The notes: generated from the letters alone by a model not told the origin. A stretch of DNA of 15,850 nt from Haloarculaceae archaeon (GCA_018609945.1 JAHENO010000065.1:1-15850); one strand, 5' to 3'. Positions 1-6,923 are shown, numbered from the stretch's first letter. Made by a program: numbers and translations.

Positions 1-1
1 C

Positions 2-739
2 CCCAACATGAGCGGCAAGTCTACGTACATGCGCCAGGTGGCGCTCATCTCGATTCTGGCCCAGGCCGGGAGCTTCGTTCCGGCCAGCGCCGCGCGGCTG
101 ACGGTCGTCGACCGGGTATTCACGCGGGTCGGTGCGAGCGACGACATTGCCGGGGGTCGGTCCACGTTCATGGTCGAGATGACGGAACTCGCGGACATCC
201 TTGACGGCGCGACCGACCGGTCGCTCGTCTTGCTCGACGAGGTGGGTCGCGGCACCAGCACGGCCGACGGCCTCGCCATCGCGCAGGCGGTCACCGAATT
301 TCTCCACGATCGGACGGGTGCGTTCGTCCTCTTCGCGACACACCACCACGACCTGACCGCCGTCGCCGCCGACCTCGGGGACGCGTTCAACCTCCACTTC
401 CGAACTGGCCACGACGACGGCGATATACTCTTCGAACATGCCGTGGAGCGGGGGTCTGCGGCCGCTTCCTACGGCGTCGAGGTGGCCGCGACTGCCGGCA
501 TCCCCGACGCGGTAGTCGGCCGGGCGCGCGAGTTGCTATCGGACCAGCGCGCTCCCGACGATAGACCCACCGGCACGACGCGCGGTATCGGTCACAGTGG
601 CGACCGGGAACTCCGAGCGAACGGCCACGGCGAGATACCGGCTGAAATCCGTGACCGCCTGCTCTCCGTCGACGTTGCGACGATGACGCCGCTGGAGGCC
701 CTCAATACGCTCGCCGAGTTACAGCGGGAGCTGGAATAG
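2..739 (+). CDS. mutS: DNA mismatch repair protein MutS, C-terminal ATPase part (5'-truncated by window)
   Basis: MutS binds mismatched or looped DNA and uses an ABC-type ATPase to signal repair. Only the C-terminal ATPase domain is in the window; the reading frame is open to the left edge (first full codon at 2). Visible motifs are the Walker A loop PNMSGKST right at the start, the segment DDIAGGRSTFMVEM, the Walker B/signature stretch LLDEVGRGTSTADG, and the switch histidines in FATHHHDL. After the ATPase comes a hydrophilic linker and a C-terminal helix ending in LNTLAELQRELE, as in other haloarchaeal MutS1 proteins. Base use matches the neighbours. The gene converges on nucS and its stop codon lies 5 nt before a hairpin repeat. 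Which MutS1 paralogue this is cannot be told without the N-terminal mismatch-binding domain. Confidence 0.96.
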   Translation, partial: PNMSGKSTYMRQVALISILAQAGSFVPASAARLTVVDRVFTRVGASDDIAGGRSTFMVEMTELADILDGATDRSLVLLDEVGRGTSTADGLAIAQAVTEFLHDRTGAFVLFATHHHDLTAVAADLGDAFNLHFRTGHDDGDILFEHAVERGSAAASYGVEVAATAGIPDAVVGRARELLSDQRAPDDRPTGTTRGIGHSGDRELRANGHGEIPAEIRDRLLSVDVATMTPLEALNTLAELQRELE

Positions 740-744
740 CACAC

Positions 745-820
745 ACTGACTGCCGTAGTTCATTACCGGGTCGACCGCACGAGCGGGCGGCCGACCTGGA
801 AAATAGCTACAACAGTCAGT
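745..820 (+). repeat. Hairpin repeat, copy 1
   Basis: This is one of three related elements. The outer arms ACTGACTGCCGTAG (745-758) and CTACAACAGTCAGT (807-820) are complementary at 12 of 14 positions. An inner stem (ACCGGGTCGACCGC against GCGGCCGACCTGG) is complementary at about 11 of 13. Between the stems is an internal loop whose 3' side reads AAAATAG. The element fills nearly the whole gap between the convergent mutS and nucS stop codons, so it may also act as a transcription stop for both. Same orientation as copy 2. Confidence 0.85.
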
Positions 821-821
821 A

Positions 822-1547
822 TTACTCGGGGGGTTCCAGCGGGACGAATTCGAGGCCGCGTTTGGCCAGCAACCGGCGGGCGCGGTCGGTCACCGAGGGC
901 GCGACGAGGACGCCACGGACCTCCCGGCCGGCGTGGAGGTCGCGCTCGAGCGCGTCGACGTACCGCGTCAGCTGCCCGACCGCGTCGGGGCCGACCCGCC
1001 GACGCTTCAGTTCGACGACAACCGCGGCGCCGTCGGCGTCTGCGCCGAAGATGTCGACCGCGCCCGCCGGCGTATCCCGCTCCGTCGCACGGGGTTCGAA
1101 ACCTGGCTCGATTAGCGACGGCTCGTCGAGGATGCGTTTCCGCAGGTCGTCCTCCGTGCCCGTCAGCGCCAGGTCGCTGGCGTCGGTCCCGTCGTAGGCG
1201 ACGGCATGATCGAGCCGCTCGAAGCGAACGACCAGCAACTCCTCGGGGGTCGAGCGCTCGCTCCGCACGACGAGGGTGCTCCCCTCAGTCATCACGTCGT
1301 GGGAACAGCCCGGAGGTTGCCAGTTGACGGGCTGTTGGCCCTCGTCGGTATGGACGAGCACCGTGCCGTCGGGCTTGAGGACGACCAGACGGTCGCCGGG
1401 TCCGAGCGTACTCGCAGCTCGCCCCTCGTAGTCGACGGTACACCGACCGAACAGCGTCACCATCGCGTCTCGTTCGAGCCCGGAGTCGACGAGTGTGCGG
1501 GCCTCGTCGGTGGTCGGCTGCGTCTGGGTCCGCGGACCGTCACTCAC
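822..1547 (-). CDS. nucS: NucS/EndoMS mismatch-specific endonuclease
   Basis: NucS (EndoMS) cuts both strands at mismatches and is the MutS-independent mismatch-repair nuclease of many archaea and actinobacteria. The 241-residue length is normal for the family. The N-terminal DNA-binding/dimer domain includes LGPGDRLVVLKPDGTVLVHT and NWQPPG, whose Trp76 corresponds to the base-contacting tryptophan of this family. The C-terminal RecB-like nuclease domain carries the catalytic D165, E179 and K181 in GAVDIFG...VVVELKRR, followed by GQLTRYVDAL. These spacings match the Thermococcus enzyme as I recall it. Start: GTG at 1547; an in-frame stop lies a few codons upstream, and a TATA-like CCCTTTAGT (1571-1579) sits about 27 nt upstream, which suggests a leaderless mRNA. 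The protein ends in EPPE and I see no obvious PCNA-binding motif at the tail. Direct hairpin repeats lie on both sides of the gene. Confidence 0.95.
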   Translation of the reverse strand: MSDGPRTQTQPTTDEARTLVDSGLERDAMVTLFGRCTVDYEGRAASTLGPGDRLVVLKPDGTVLVHTDEGQQPVNWQPPGCSHDVMTEGSTLVVRSERSTPEELLVVRFERLDHAVAYDGTDASDLALTGTEDDLRKRILDEPSLIEPGFEPRATERDTPAGAVDIFGADADGAAVVVELKRRRVGPDAVGQLTRYVDALERDLHAGREVRGVLVAPSVTDRARRLLAKRGLEFVPLEPPE

Positions 1548-1570
1548 GCGACGCTGTAGTCTGCCGTGAC

Positions 1571-1579
1571 ACTAAAGGG
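1571..1579 (-). promoter_or_regulatory. Likely nucS TATA box
   Basis: CCCTTTAGT on the minus strand, centred about 27 nt upstream of the nucS GTG start. This fits an archaeal promoter driving a leaderless transcript. It is inferred from spacing only. Confidence 0.45.
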
Positions 1580-1660
1580 CCACTGTCGGAGACCACTGGT
1601 GGGGCAAACAGGTGACACAGCCGCCTGTCGGTGCGATGGTAAGCCGCTCCCGGAGCGTCG

Positions 1661-1740
1661 TAATGACTGCTGTAGTCCATCACCGGATCGACCGCACGAT
1701 GTCGCGGGGTCGACCTGGAAAATAGCTACAGCAGTGATTA
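1661..1740 (+). repeat. Hairpin repeat, copy 2
   Basis: Outer arms TAATGACTGCTGTAG (1661-1675) and CTACAGCAGTGATTA (1726-1740) are complementary at 14 of 15 positions. The inside shares with copy 1 the stretches TCGACCGCACGA and CGACCTGGAAAATAGCTACA. It lies upstream of nucS, in direct orientation to copy 1 on the far side of nucS. The rest of the 1548-1796 intergenic stretch shows only the nucS promoter. Confidence 0.85.
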
Positions 1741-1796
1741 TCAGTCACGGCGTGGTGTGTCGCGCGACGGCGGGCCACGCCGTGGCACTGGTCAGG

Positions 1797-2327
1797 TCAC
1801 GGGTCCGGTGGCCGCCCCTCCATATATAAAAGGTCGCACGTACCGATACCCCGCCAGACGACGTACAGTTCCCGTCCCCGCAGCTGGCGTGCGACACCGA
1901 GGAGTGCGAAGGGCGCTGCTGACGCCGGCAGGTCCCCCGATTCGAGAGCGTCCACCAGACTGCCCTTGAACTCGCGAAACGTCGCGCGGACGTTCCTGGC
2001 GTCCTGCAGGGAATAGACCTCGACTGCTGTTCCTGCTTCGAGGCGGCACTCGGTCCCATCCAGTGGAAGCCCGAACCACAGCGCGAGGAACGTCCTCTGT
2101 CCTCCCTGCTCCCGGTAGAGCAGTTCGGTCCCGAGGTAGTCCAACCCAACCACAGCCCGGGTGAAACTACTTACAGATCGGTCGTACGCCCAGGAGACCG
2201 GTAGGTCGGACGGGACAACACCGGCACAGACGGCGGACAGCGCACGGTCGGTCCCGCCCCACCGGGAGTGGTACACGTGCCATCCCTCGCTCCCCTGGCG
2301 CTGGACCAGGGCCGCACGTTCAGCCAT
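1797..2327 (-). CDS. Conserved haloarchaeal protein, DUF6735-like
   Basis: Function unknown. From the ATG at 2327 the protein is 176 residues, starting MAERAALVQRQ and followed by WHVYHSRWGG. This resembles the start of the haloarchaeal DUF6735 family (a start of the type M..RALVAYER followed by HYSHWG, from memory). It looks soluble, without signal peptide or membrane span, and it has mixed alpha/beta composition with the stretches TRAVVGLDYLGTELLYRE, TFLALWFGLPLD and ELYVVWRGIGTCDLLYM. An in-frame ATG at 2390 would add 21 residues (MFLPEEGTSYPRW...). I prefer 2327 because the added residues do not look like the family start, but the longer form is possible and would fit the TATA-like sequence near 2437-2446. 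The gene is divergent from the zinc-ribbon gene. Confidence 0.75.
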   Translation of the reverse strand: MAERAALVQRQGSEGWHVYHSRWGGTDRALSAVCAGVVPSDLPVSWAYDRSVSSFTRAVVGLDYLGTELLYREQGGQRTFLALWFGLPLDGTECRLEAGTAVEVYSLQDARNVRATFREFKGSLVDALESGDLPASAAPFALLGVARQLRGRELYVVWRGIGTCDLLYMEGRPPDP

Positions 2328-2436
2328 CGTTGCCACCGACGACGAGCGATCCCATCGCGGGTAGCTGGTCCCCTCCTCCGGTAAAAACATCCGGAGGTGC
2401 GGACGGCGCGTTCGCCGGTTGGTCGGATAAATGACA

Positions 2437-2446
2437 AAAATATTAA
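2437..2446 (+). promoter_or_regulatory. TATA box of zinc-ribbon gene, possibly bidirectional
   Basis: The A/T-only run AAAATATTAA is centred about 29 nt upstream of the ATG at 2472. Read on the minus strand, TTAATATTTT could also serve the divergent gene ending at 1797. It lies in the only A+T-rich patch between the two genes. Confidence 0.55.
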
Positions 2447-2471
2447 CTGAATTGCGTGCATATACTCACAC

Positions 2472-2744
2472 ATGACCGGGGACTGGGTATTCGGCGCTAT
2501 CGCGGTCCTTACCCTGCTCCACGGGGTCGTACTGCTGTATGCGTATCGGCGGGGCCAGCCTGCGGACTTTGACGGCGGTGCCGACGCCGAGACGTACGCC
2601 ACAGATACCGACGTCGAATGTCCCAGTTGTGGCGAACTCAACGAGCGGGGGTACCAATTCTGCCGTCGGTGTGTGTCCGAACTTCCCGCGGCGATGTCGT
2701 ACATGAACGAGTCGTCTGCGCTGGCCAGTCGGCGGACGCTGTAA
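2472..2744 (+). CDS. Small membrane-anchored zinc-ribbon protein (DUF7577-like)
   Basis: A 90-residue protein with one N-terminal membrane segment (about residues 5-25, VFGAIAVLTLLHGVVLLYAY). This is followed by RR positive charges that should keep the rest in the cytoplasm, an acidic linker, and a zinc ribbon CPSCGELNERGYQFCRRC (two CxxC pairs). The layout of one transmembrane helix plus one zinc ribbon recalls haloarchaeal DUF7577 proteins; the exact family is from memory and uncertain. The start at 2472 is supported by the TATA-like run 29 nt upstream. Such ribbons can bind nucleic acid or protein; nothing here decides which. It is a single gene with divergent and codirectional neighbours, and no operon is apparent. 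Confidence 0.8.
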   Translation: MTGDWVFGAIAVLTLLHGVVLLYAYRRGQPADFDGGADAETYATDTDVECPSCGELNERGYQFCRRCVSELPAAMSYMNESSALASRRTL

Positions 2745-2923
2745 CGATCGGCTGGCGGAGGAAATAGTATCGGGGCCGCTGGTCACCGCCGGTGCCGACT
2801 CTCCCGATTCTCCCCGGTAACATATCCTGATCGGAGAGCCAGGTGAGTCGCCTGCTTCGTGCGATTTCTGACCAGGAACCCTCTGCGCGCGGGGGACATA
2901 CCAGTACGGTCAGATCCCACCTT

Positions 2924-3011
2924 CTGATACGGATTGCTGTAGCTATTTTCCGGTCCGACTGCACGGAGTCTTGCGGTCGGTCCGGTACAGAACTACCGCA
3001 ATCCGTATGAG
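2924..3011 (-). repeat. Hairpin repeat, copy 3 (inverted orientation)
   Basis: Outer arms CTGATACGGATTGCTGTAG (2924-2942) and CTACCGCAATCCGTATGAG (2993-3011) are complementary at 17 of 19 positions. Read on the minus strand the core matches copies 1 and 2: GCGGTAGTTC, ACCGGACCGACCGCA and ACCGGAAAATAGCTACAGCA. The outer arm sequence differs from the other copies but remains self-complementary. Confidence 0.85.
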
Positions 3012-3098
3012 AGAGGAGCTGGTACGAATCCCCACCGGTTCCCCGTCGATGGTCGGGGATTCCCGGTCCGGGTTCTCTTCGGTTCCGATCCCGGAGCG

Positions 3099-3104
3099 TA
3101 TTAG
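3099..3104 (+). promoter_or_regulatory. Likely TATA box of MFS gene
   Basis: TATTAG centred about 27 nt upstream of the GTG at 3128. The spacing supports that GTG as a leaderless start. Confidence 0.45.
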
Positions 3105-3127
3105 TCGCGGCTGCCCCCACCGACAGT

Positions 3128-4303
3128 GTGGCCCGGGAAAACGGCCGGTACGTCGTGTTGGGGAGCGCCGTCGTTGCGAATTTCGGGCAGTTCGGGGCCC
3201 GGATCGCGATCAGCCCGTTCGTCCTGGCAATCGCCGCCACGTTCGGCCGCTCGAAGGGTGAGATCGGACTCGTGCTGACGCTCATGTGGGCAATTTACGC
3301 ACTGTTCCAGTTTCCCAGCGGCGTCTTCGCCGACCGGCACGGCGAGCGGCTGGTCGTGCTCCTCGCGCTCGCTCTGGCGACAGTCGGCGCGGTGCTGGTC
3401 GCGTGGGCGCCGACCTTCCTCGCGTTCGCGCTGGCTGCGGTTGTTCTGGGGAGCGGCGCCGGGATGTACTTCCCGGCGGGAACGGCGTTGCTGGATCGGC
3501 GCTTCGACCAGACCGGGCAGGCGTTCAGCTTTCACTCCGCGGGCGGCCCGGTGGCCGGGCTCGCCGTGCCTGTGGGCGCGAGCCTCGTCGCCGCCCGCTA
3601 CGACTGGCGTCTCGGCGTCCTCGTCGGCGCGACGGCAGCAGCAATCGGATTTCTCGCTATCGCATTCACCATGGGATCGACCCCTGCGGCCAGCCCGGAC
3701 ATGCGGATTCGCGACCGTCTCATCCCGACGACCGCGTTCGACATCCTCTCGCGTCCGCGCGTCGCCTTCACGACGCTGCTCGGCGTTCTCGGAATGTACG
3801 TCTTCCAGGCGTTCGTCTCGTTTTTCCCCGCATTCCTGCAGGAGTATCACGGACTGTCGACGGAGGGATCCAGTTTCGCGACCGGGGTCGCGTTCGTGCT
3901 GATCGCGGCCGTCCTGCCGCTGGTCGGCCGGGCCGGCGACACCGTCGGCCGGGATATCTTCCTCGTCGTACCGTTTCTCGTGACTGCGGCCGGGTTCGCA
4001 ACGCTGCTGGTGCCGGTGGGGCGTCCGGCCATCGCCGCCGGCGTCCTCCTGGTCGGAGTCGGGCTCACCTGGGGTGGCGTCCTCCAGTCGCGGTTCATGC
4101 TTGAGTTCGCCGACGACGAGCGCGGCACCGGATTCGGACTCGTCCGCACGACGTTCGTCCTCCTCGGATCGGTCGGGAGCGCCGCGACGGGCTTTCTCGC
4201 CGACGCGGGTGGCTGGCCGCTCGCCGTGGGCGTGATCGTCGCGTTGCTCGTGCTCGCAGCCGCGCTGGTGGGCGGGAATCGTCTGCTCGGTCTCGGACTC
4301 TAA
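3128..4303 (+). CDS. Major facilitator superfamily (MFS) transporter
   Basis: A 391-residue polytopic membrane protein with about 12 hydrophobic segments, the usual MFS size and count. It is a secondary transporter of the cytoplasmic membrane. The motif-A-like loop between helices 2 and 3 is GVFADRHGERL (about residues 65-75, with Asp69-Arg70), and a weaker half-repeat appears as VGRAGDTVGRD in the second half. The Gly/Ala-rich helix GSGAGMYFPAGTALL is typical of helix 4 in drug- or metabolite-exporting members. The substrate cannot be told from sequence alone. The GTG start at 3128 gives the N-terminus VARENGRYVVLGS and is supported by TATTAG at 3099-3104. It stands alone, tail-to-tail with the methyltransferase gene. 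Confidence 0.9.
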   Translation: MARENGRYVVLGSAVVANFGQFGARIAISPFVLAIAATFGRSKGEIGLVLTLMWAIYALFQFPSGVFADRHGERLVVLLALALATVGAVLVAWAPTFLAFALAAVVLGSGAGMYFPAGTALLDRRFDQTGQAFSFHSAGGPVAGLAVPVGASLVAARYDWRLGVLVGATAAAIGFLAIAFTMGSTPAASPDMRIRDRLIPTTAFDILSRPRVAFTTLLGVLGMYVFQAFVSFFPAFLQEYHGLSTEGSSFATGVAFVLIAAVLPLVGRAGDTVGRDIFLVVPFLVTAAGFATLLVPVGRPAIAAGVLLVGVGLTWGGVLQSRFMLEFADDERGTGFGLVRTTFVLLGSVGSAATGFLADAGGWPLAVGVIVALLVLAAALVGGNRLLGLGL

Positions 4304-4327
4304 TTCCCGGCGTCGACCGCCGGGCTG

Positions 4328-5050
4328 TTACTCGCGCATCCGGTCGCTCGCCCGGCGGAACAACCCTCTGAGGGTTCGCACCTCTCGCCCGGTCGGGTGT
4401 GCCCGTCCCAGGAGTCGCCGCCAGAGCCGCCGGGTCTTCGGGCGCTTTTCCTCGGGGTGTCCGAGCGCGACCAGGAACTCCGCGAACTGGTCGTGGAGTC
4501 CCTCGATGGCCCGTGGCTCTGCCCGGTCGCGTATCTCCGGGGTCTGGGTCTCCGCGACGGTGAGCCGGCGGAGTTCGTAGAGGACGACCGTCGCGGCCTG
4601 CCCGAGGTTGAGCACCGGATACTCGTCGCTCGCAGGGATGGCACACACCCGGTCCAGGCGTGCCAGTTCCGCGTTCGTGAGTCCCGTCGACTCGCGCCCG
4701 AACACGAGACAGACACTCCCGTCGACGGCCTGTAACTCCTCGGCCAGAGCCGCGGGAGTCACGAACGGGTAGCGGACGTGGCTGGTCGCGTCCTCGTTCG
4801 TGATCGCGGTACACCCGACCGTGTGATATCCCTCGACGAGCGCGTCGAAGCTGACTTCGCGGGCGTCGGGAAGGATGTCCTCCCGCGCCCGACCGGCAAA
4901 GCCGTAGGCTTCGCCGTCCGGGTCGAGGGTCGGTGGGTCGACGAGCAACAGGTCCGACAGCCCGAAGTTCTTCATGGCGCGGGCGATGGTGCCCACGTTC
5001 CCGGGCGTCTCGGCGTCGACGACTGCCACCGCTATCGACGGTCCGGTCAT
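4328..5050 (-). CDS. trmJ: SPOUT RNA 2'-O-methyltransferase, TrmJ type (tRNA Nm32)
   Basis: 240 residues, SPOUT/TrmH superfamily. Archaeal TrmJ uses S-adenosylmethionine to 2'-O-methylate cytidine 32 in the tRNA anticodon loop. Motif 1 is TPGNVGTIARAMKNFG (15-30) with Asn18 and Arg24. Motif 2 is CLVFGRESTGLTNAEL (114-129). Motif 3, the knot that binds the cofactor, is YPVLNLGQAATVVLYEL (144-160). A helical C-terminal extension follows, as in TrmJ rather than short TrmL. The ATG at 5050 overlaps the upstream gene's stop (ATGA, 5047-5050), so the two are probably translated in a coupled way from one mRNA. A much longer upstream reading frame is Arg-rich and not real. The tRNA position is inferred from family membership, not seen in the sequence. 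Confidence 0.88.
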   Translation of the reverse strand: MTGPSIAVAVVDAETPGNVGTIARAMKNFGLSDLLLVDPPTLDPDGEAYGFAGRAREDILPDAREVSFDALVEGYHTVGCTAITNEDATSHVRYPFVTPAALAEELQAVDGSVCLVFGRESTGLTNAELARLDRVCAIPASDEYPVLNLGQAATVVLYELRRLTVAETQTPEIRDRAEPRAIEGLHDQFAEFLVALGHPEEKRPKTRRLWRRLLGRAHPTGREVRTLRGLFRRASDRMRE

Positions 5051-5580
5051 ACGTCGAGGTCGTCGAGGTTCACGTCGAGTGCCTCGCGCTCCGCGTCGGC
5101 CATCTCGTCGAGCTGTCGTTCGACCTCGTCGATGCCCTCGGATTCCGTCGGATGGCCGTCCTCGGACAGGTCGTCGGGGTGGCGCTGGACGTGGTCGAGA
5201 CCGCCATATCCCTCGGGAGCACGACCACCGTCGAGGAACCACTCGTGGAACTCGTCCTGGAGGTCGGCGCTCCCCGCGAACGCCTCGCCGCCCAGTTCAC
5301 GAAACCAGTAGAGGAAGTCCGACTCGTGTTCGTTACAGAGCAGCACCTCCGCGAGGGGCTCCCCGTAGACGATGGTTCCGGGGTTGCACTCCTCGACATT
5401 TTCCTCGCCGTGGATCAGCCAGCAGGCGTTGCATGGTTCACCCATGAGCGACGAGAGGCGGACGATCCTGTGCCGGGTATCAGCGGGCATCTGATCGAGG
5501 TCGCGGATCGCGCCATCCTCGCCGAAGACGTCCTCCTCGTCGAACCGCCAGCCCCGGAGGCCGATCGAGACTTTGCCCAT
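5047..5580 (-). CDS. Conserved haloarchaeal protein of unknown function with Cys/His cluster
   Basis: 177 residues from the ATG at 5580, which lies 27 nt downstream of the TATA-like CCTTTTTGT (5604-5612). This supports a leaderless start and argues against the 207-residue extended frame. I do not recognise the family. Residues 50-85 carry CNAC (C50, C53), C65 and CNEH (C82, H85), a plausible metal site, near ESDFLYWFRELGGEAF. The last 60 residues are very acidic (DEVERQLDEMADAEREALDV). It has no signal peptide or membrane span. Its stop overlaps the start of the trmJ-type gene by ATGA, so a role linked to RNA modification is possible, but this is only a guess from context. Confidence 0.8.
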   Translation of the reverse strand: MGKVSIGLRGWRFDEEDVFGEDGAIRDLDQMPADTRHRIVRLSSLMGEPCNACWLIHGEENVEECNPGTIVYGEPLAEVLLCNEHESDFLYWFRELGGEAFAGSADLQDEFHEWFLDGGRAPEGYGGLDHVQRHPDDLSEDGHPTESEGIDEVERQLDEMADAEREALDVNLDDLDV

Positions 5581-5603
5581 GTTCGTCCGTAGGCTATCGG
5601 CCG

Positions 5604-5612
5604 ACAAAAAGG
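5604..5612 (-). promoter_or_regulatory. TATA box of the two-gene unit ending in trmJ
   Basis: CCTTTTTGT on the minus strand, centred about 27 nt before the ATG at 5580. It lies between divergent genes. Confidence 0.5.
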
Positions 5613-5696
5613 GCCTGAAGCGCACCCAGCCGACTCGCCCGGAGAGTACCGTCTGCGTCGGGGCCGCCACGCGACCGGCCGGAGCGGAACGCGTCC

Positions 5697-5703
5697 CTTA
5701 TCT
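5697..5703 (+). promoter_or_regulatory. TATA box of dihydropteroate synthase-like gene
   Basis: CTTATCT centred 26 nt upstream of the ATG at 5726. It decides that start over the longer frame beginning at 5573. Confidence 0.5.
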
Positions 5704-5725
5704 GATTCCCAGCCAACACACGTAC

Positions 5726-6883
5726 ATGCAAACAGTCGACGCTGCTGGCTTGCCGATCGGCGACGACGCCCCGCCCCGAATCATGGGTGTGTTGAACGTC
5801 AGCCGCGAATCACCCTACGATCCCTCCGTCTTCGACGAGTCGGGTCCGGCAGCCCGCTACGTCGACGAGGAACTCGTCGGCGAGGGCGCCGATATCGTCG
5901 ACATCGGTCTCGAATCGGCGAACAAGCGCTTCGAGGTACTCAGCGCCGAGGAAGAACTCGACCGTCTGGACACCGCCGTCGAGACCATCGCGTCCGTTTC
6001 GGGAGACGCGGTCTTCTCAATCGAGACACGCTACCACGAAGTTGCAGAAGAGGCTCTCTCGCGAGGGTTCGACATGGTCAACGACATCTGTGGGTTCGCC
6101 GATCCCGAGATGCCACGGGTCTGCGAGGATTACGACGTCGCCGTCGTGAAGATGGCCAGTCCGCCGGACCTCGAACGGCCCGGCGCCGTCGAACGGGTCG
6201 ACGACATCTACGACGCACTCTGCCGTGGTGGCCTGACCGACAAGACGATCGTCGACCCGGCTTTCGGCGGCTGGAGCGAGGAGAAGACGCTCGCTGACGA
6301 CCGCGAGACGTTCAGCCGACTGCGGGAGTTCCGGGCCATCGGCCAGCCTATTCTGGTCTCGATCAACCGCAAGAACTTCTTGCGACAACTCGCCGGCCGG
6401 AGCACCGAAGAGGCGCTCCCGGTGTCGCTGGCCGCGACGTCGATGGCCGTGGAGCGGGGTGCACACGTCATCCGCACCCACGACGTCGCCGAGACGCGCG
6501 ACGCGGCACTCGTCGGGGACGCCTTCTCCCGCGAACGCGTCCGCGACCCGGACGCGGGCGCCACCGAACTCGACGTCACGACCGTCGGAGAGGCACGACG
6601 CCACCTCGCGGGTGTCGACGAGCGGTCGTCCGAAGCCCGGGGAAGCGGTCGCGATCGGGCCGCCGAACACGCCGTCTCCAGACTCGTCGCAGTCGAGGGC
6701 TTGTCGGCCTCCGCACGCGAACGCCTGACGGGGGCCGTCGATGACACTCCCGTGGTCGCCGTGTCCGCAGGTGGGACTGTCTTGCTCGGGGGCCCCGTGG
6801 CCCATCTCCGAAGTCTCCCGGAGTCCCTCTCGGAGTCGTCGGAACTCGCTCGGGCGCTGGACCGACTCCGGGACCTCCAGTAG
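5726..6883 (+). CDS. folP: Dihydropteroate synthase-like protein with diverged motifs and C-terminal extension
   Basis: 385 residues. DHPS joins a pterin pyrophosphate to p-aminobenzoate in folate or methanopterin-type cofactor synthesis. The TIM-barrel signature is visible but altered: IMGVLNVSRES (19-29) where DHPS usually has LNVTPDSFSD; ADIVDIGLESAN (55-66) instead of DIGGESTRP; NDICG (119-123); DPAFGGWSEEKT (177-188) in place of DPGIGFGK; INRKNFL (213-219) in place of SRKSF; and a conserved HVIRTHDV (247-254). So the pterin-side Asn/Asp and the RK and RxHD groups persist while the first loop and the phosphate-side loop have changed. Residues after about 275 form an extra domain of unknown role. 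Start at 5726 is chosen from MQTVDAAG plus the TATA box 26 nt upstream. It may be the haloarchaeal DHPS paralogue rather than the main enzyme. Confidence 0.82.
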   Translation: MQTVDAAGLPIGDDAPPRIMGVLNVSRESPYDPSVFDESGPAARYVDEELVGEGADIVDIGLESANKRFEVLSAEEELDRLDTAVETIASVSGDAVFSIETRYHEVAEEALSRGFDMVNDICGFADPEMPRVCEDYDVAVVKMASPPDLERPGAVERVDDIYDALCRGGLTDKTIVDPAFGGWSEEKTLADDRETFSRLREFRAIGQPILVSINRKNFLRQLAGRSTEEALPVSLAATSMAVERGAHVIRTHDVAETRDAALVGDAFSRERVRDPDAGATELDVTTVGEARRHLAGVDERSSEARGSGRDRAAEHAVSRLVAVEGLSASARERLTGAVDDTPVVAVSAGGTVLLGGPVAHLRSLPESLSESSELARALDRLRDLQ

Positions 6884-6923
6884 ACCGGTTCGGGTCAGGA
6901 TAGGTCGGCCGACTCTCGGGGAA

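Larger units (their letters stand above)
2745..3127. other. Intergenic region containing hairpin repeat copy 3
   Basis: 383 bp without a convincing gene. It holds hairpin repeat copy 3 (2924-3011) and the MFS promoter (about 3099-3104). ORFs crossing it on the minus strand are Arg/Ser-rich and have no recognisable domain. I see nothing else. Confidence 0.6.

Noticed and set aside
1820..1831. Strong plus-strand TATA-like CATATATAAAAG
   Set aside because: It lies inside the 3' end of the DUF6735-like gene and no plus-strand gene follows within a suitable distance. An antisense transcript is possible but unsupported.
3101..3850. Long minus-strand frame (249 codons) opposite the MFS gene
   Set aside because: It is charged and Arg/Glu-rich throughout without any domain; the plus strand encodes a clear 12-helix transporter. 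High G+C creates such shadows.
4328..5242. Long version of the TrmJ-type gene (304 codons)
   Set aside because: The first 64 codons overlap the upstream gene and give Arg-rich non-family sequence; the ATG at 5050 with the ATGA overlap fits the family start.
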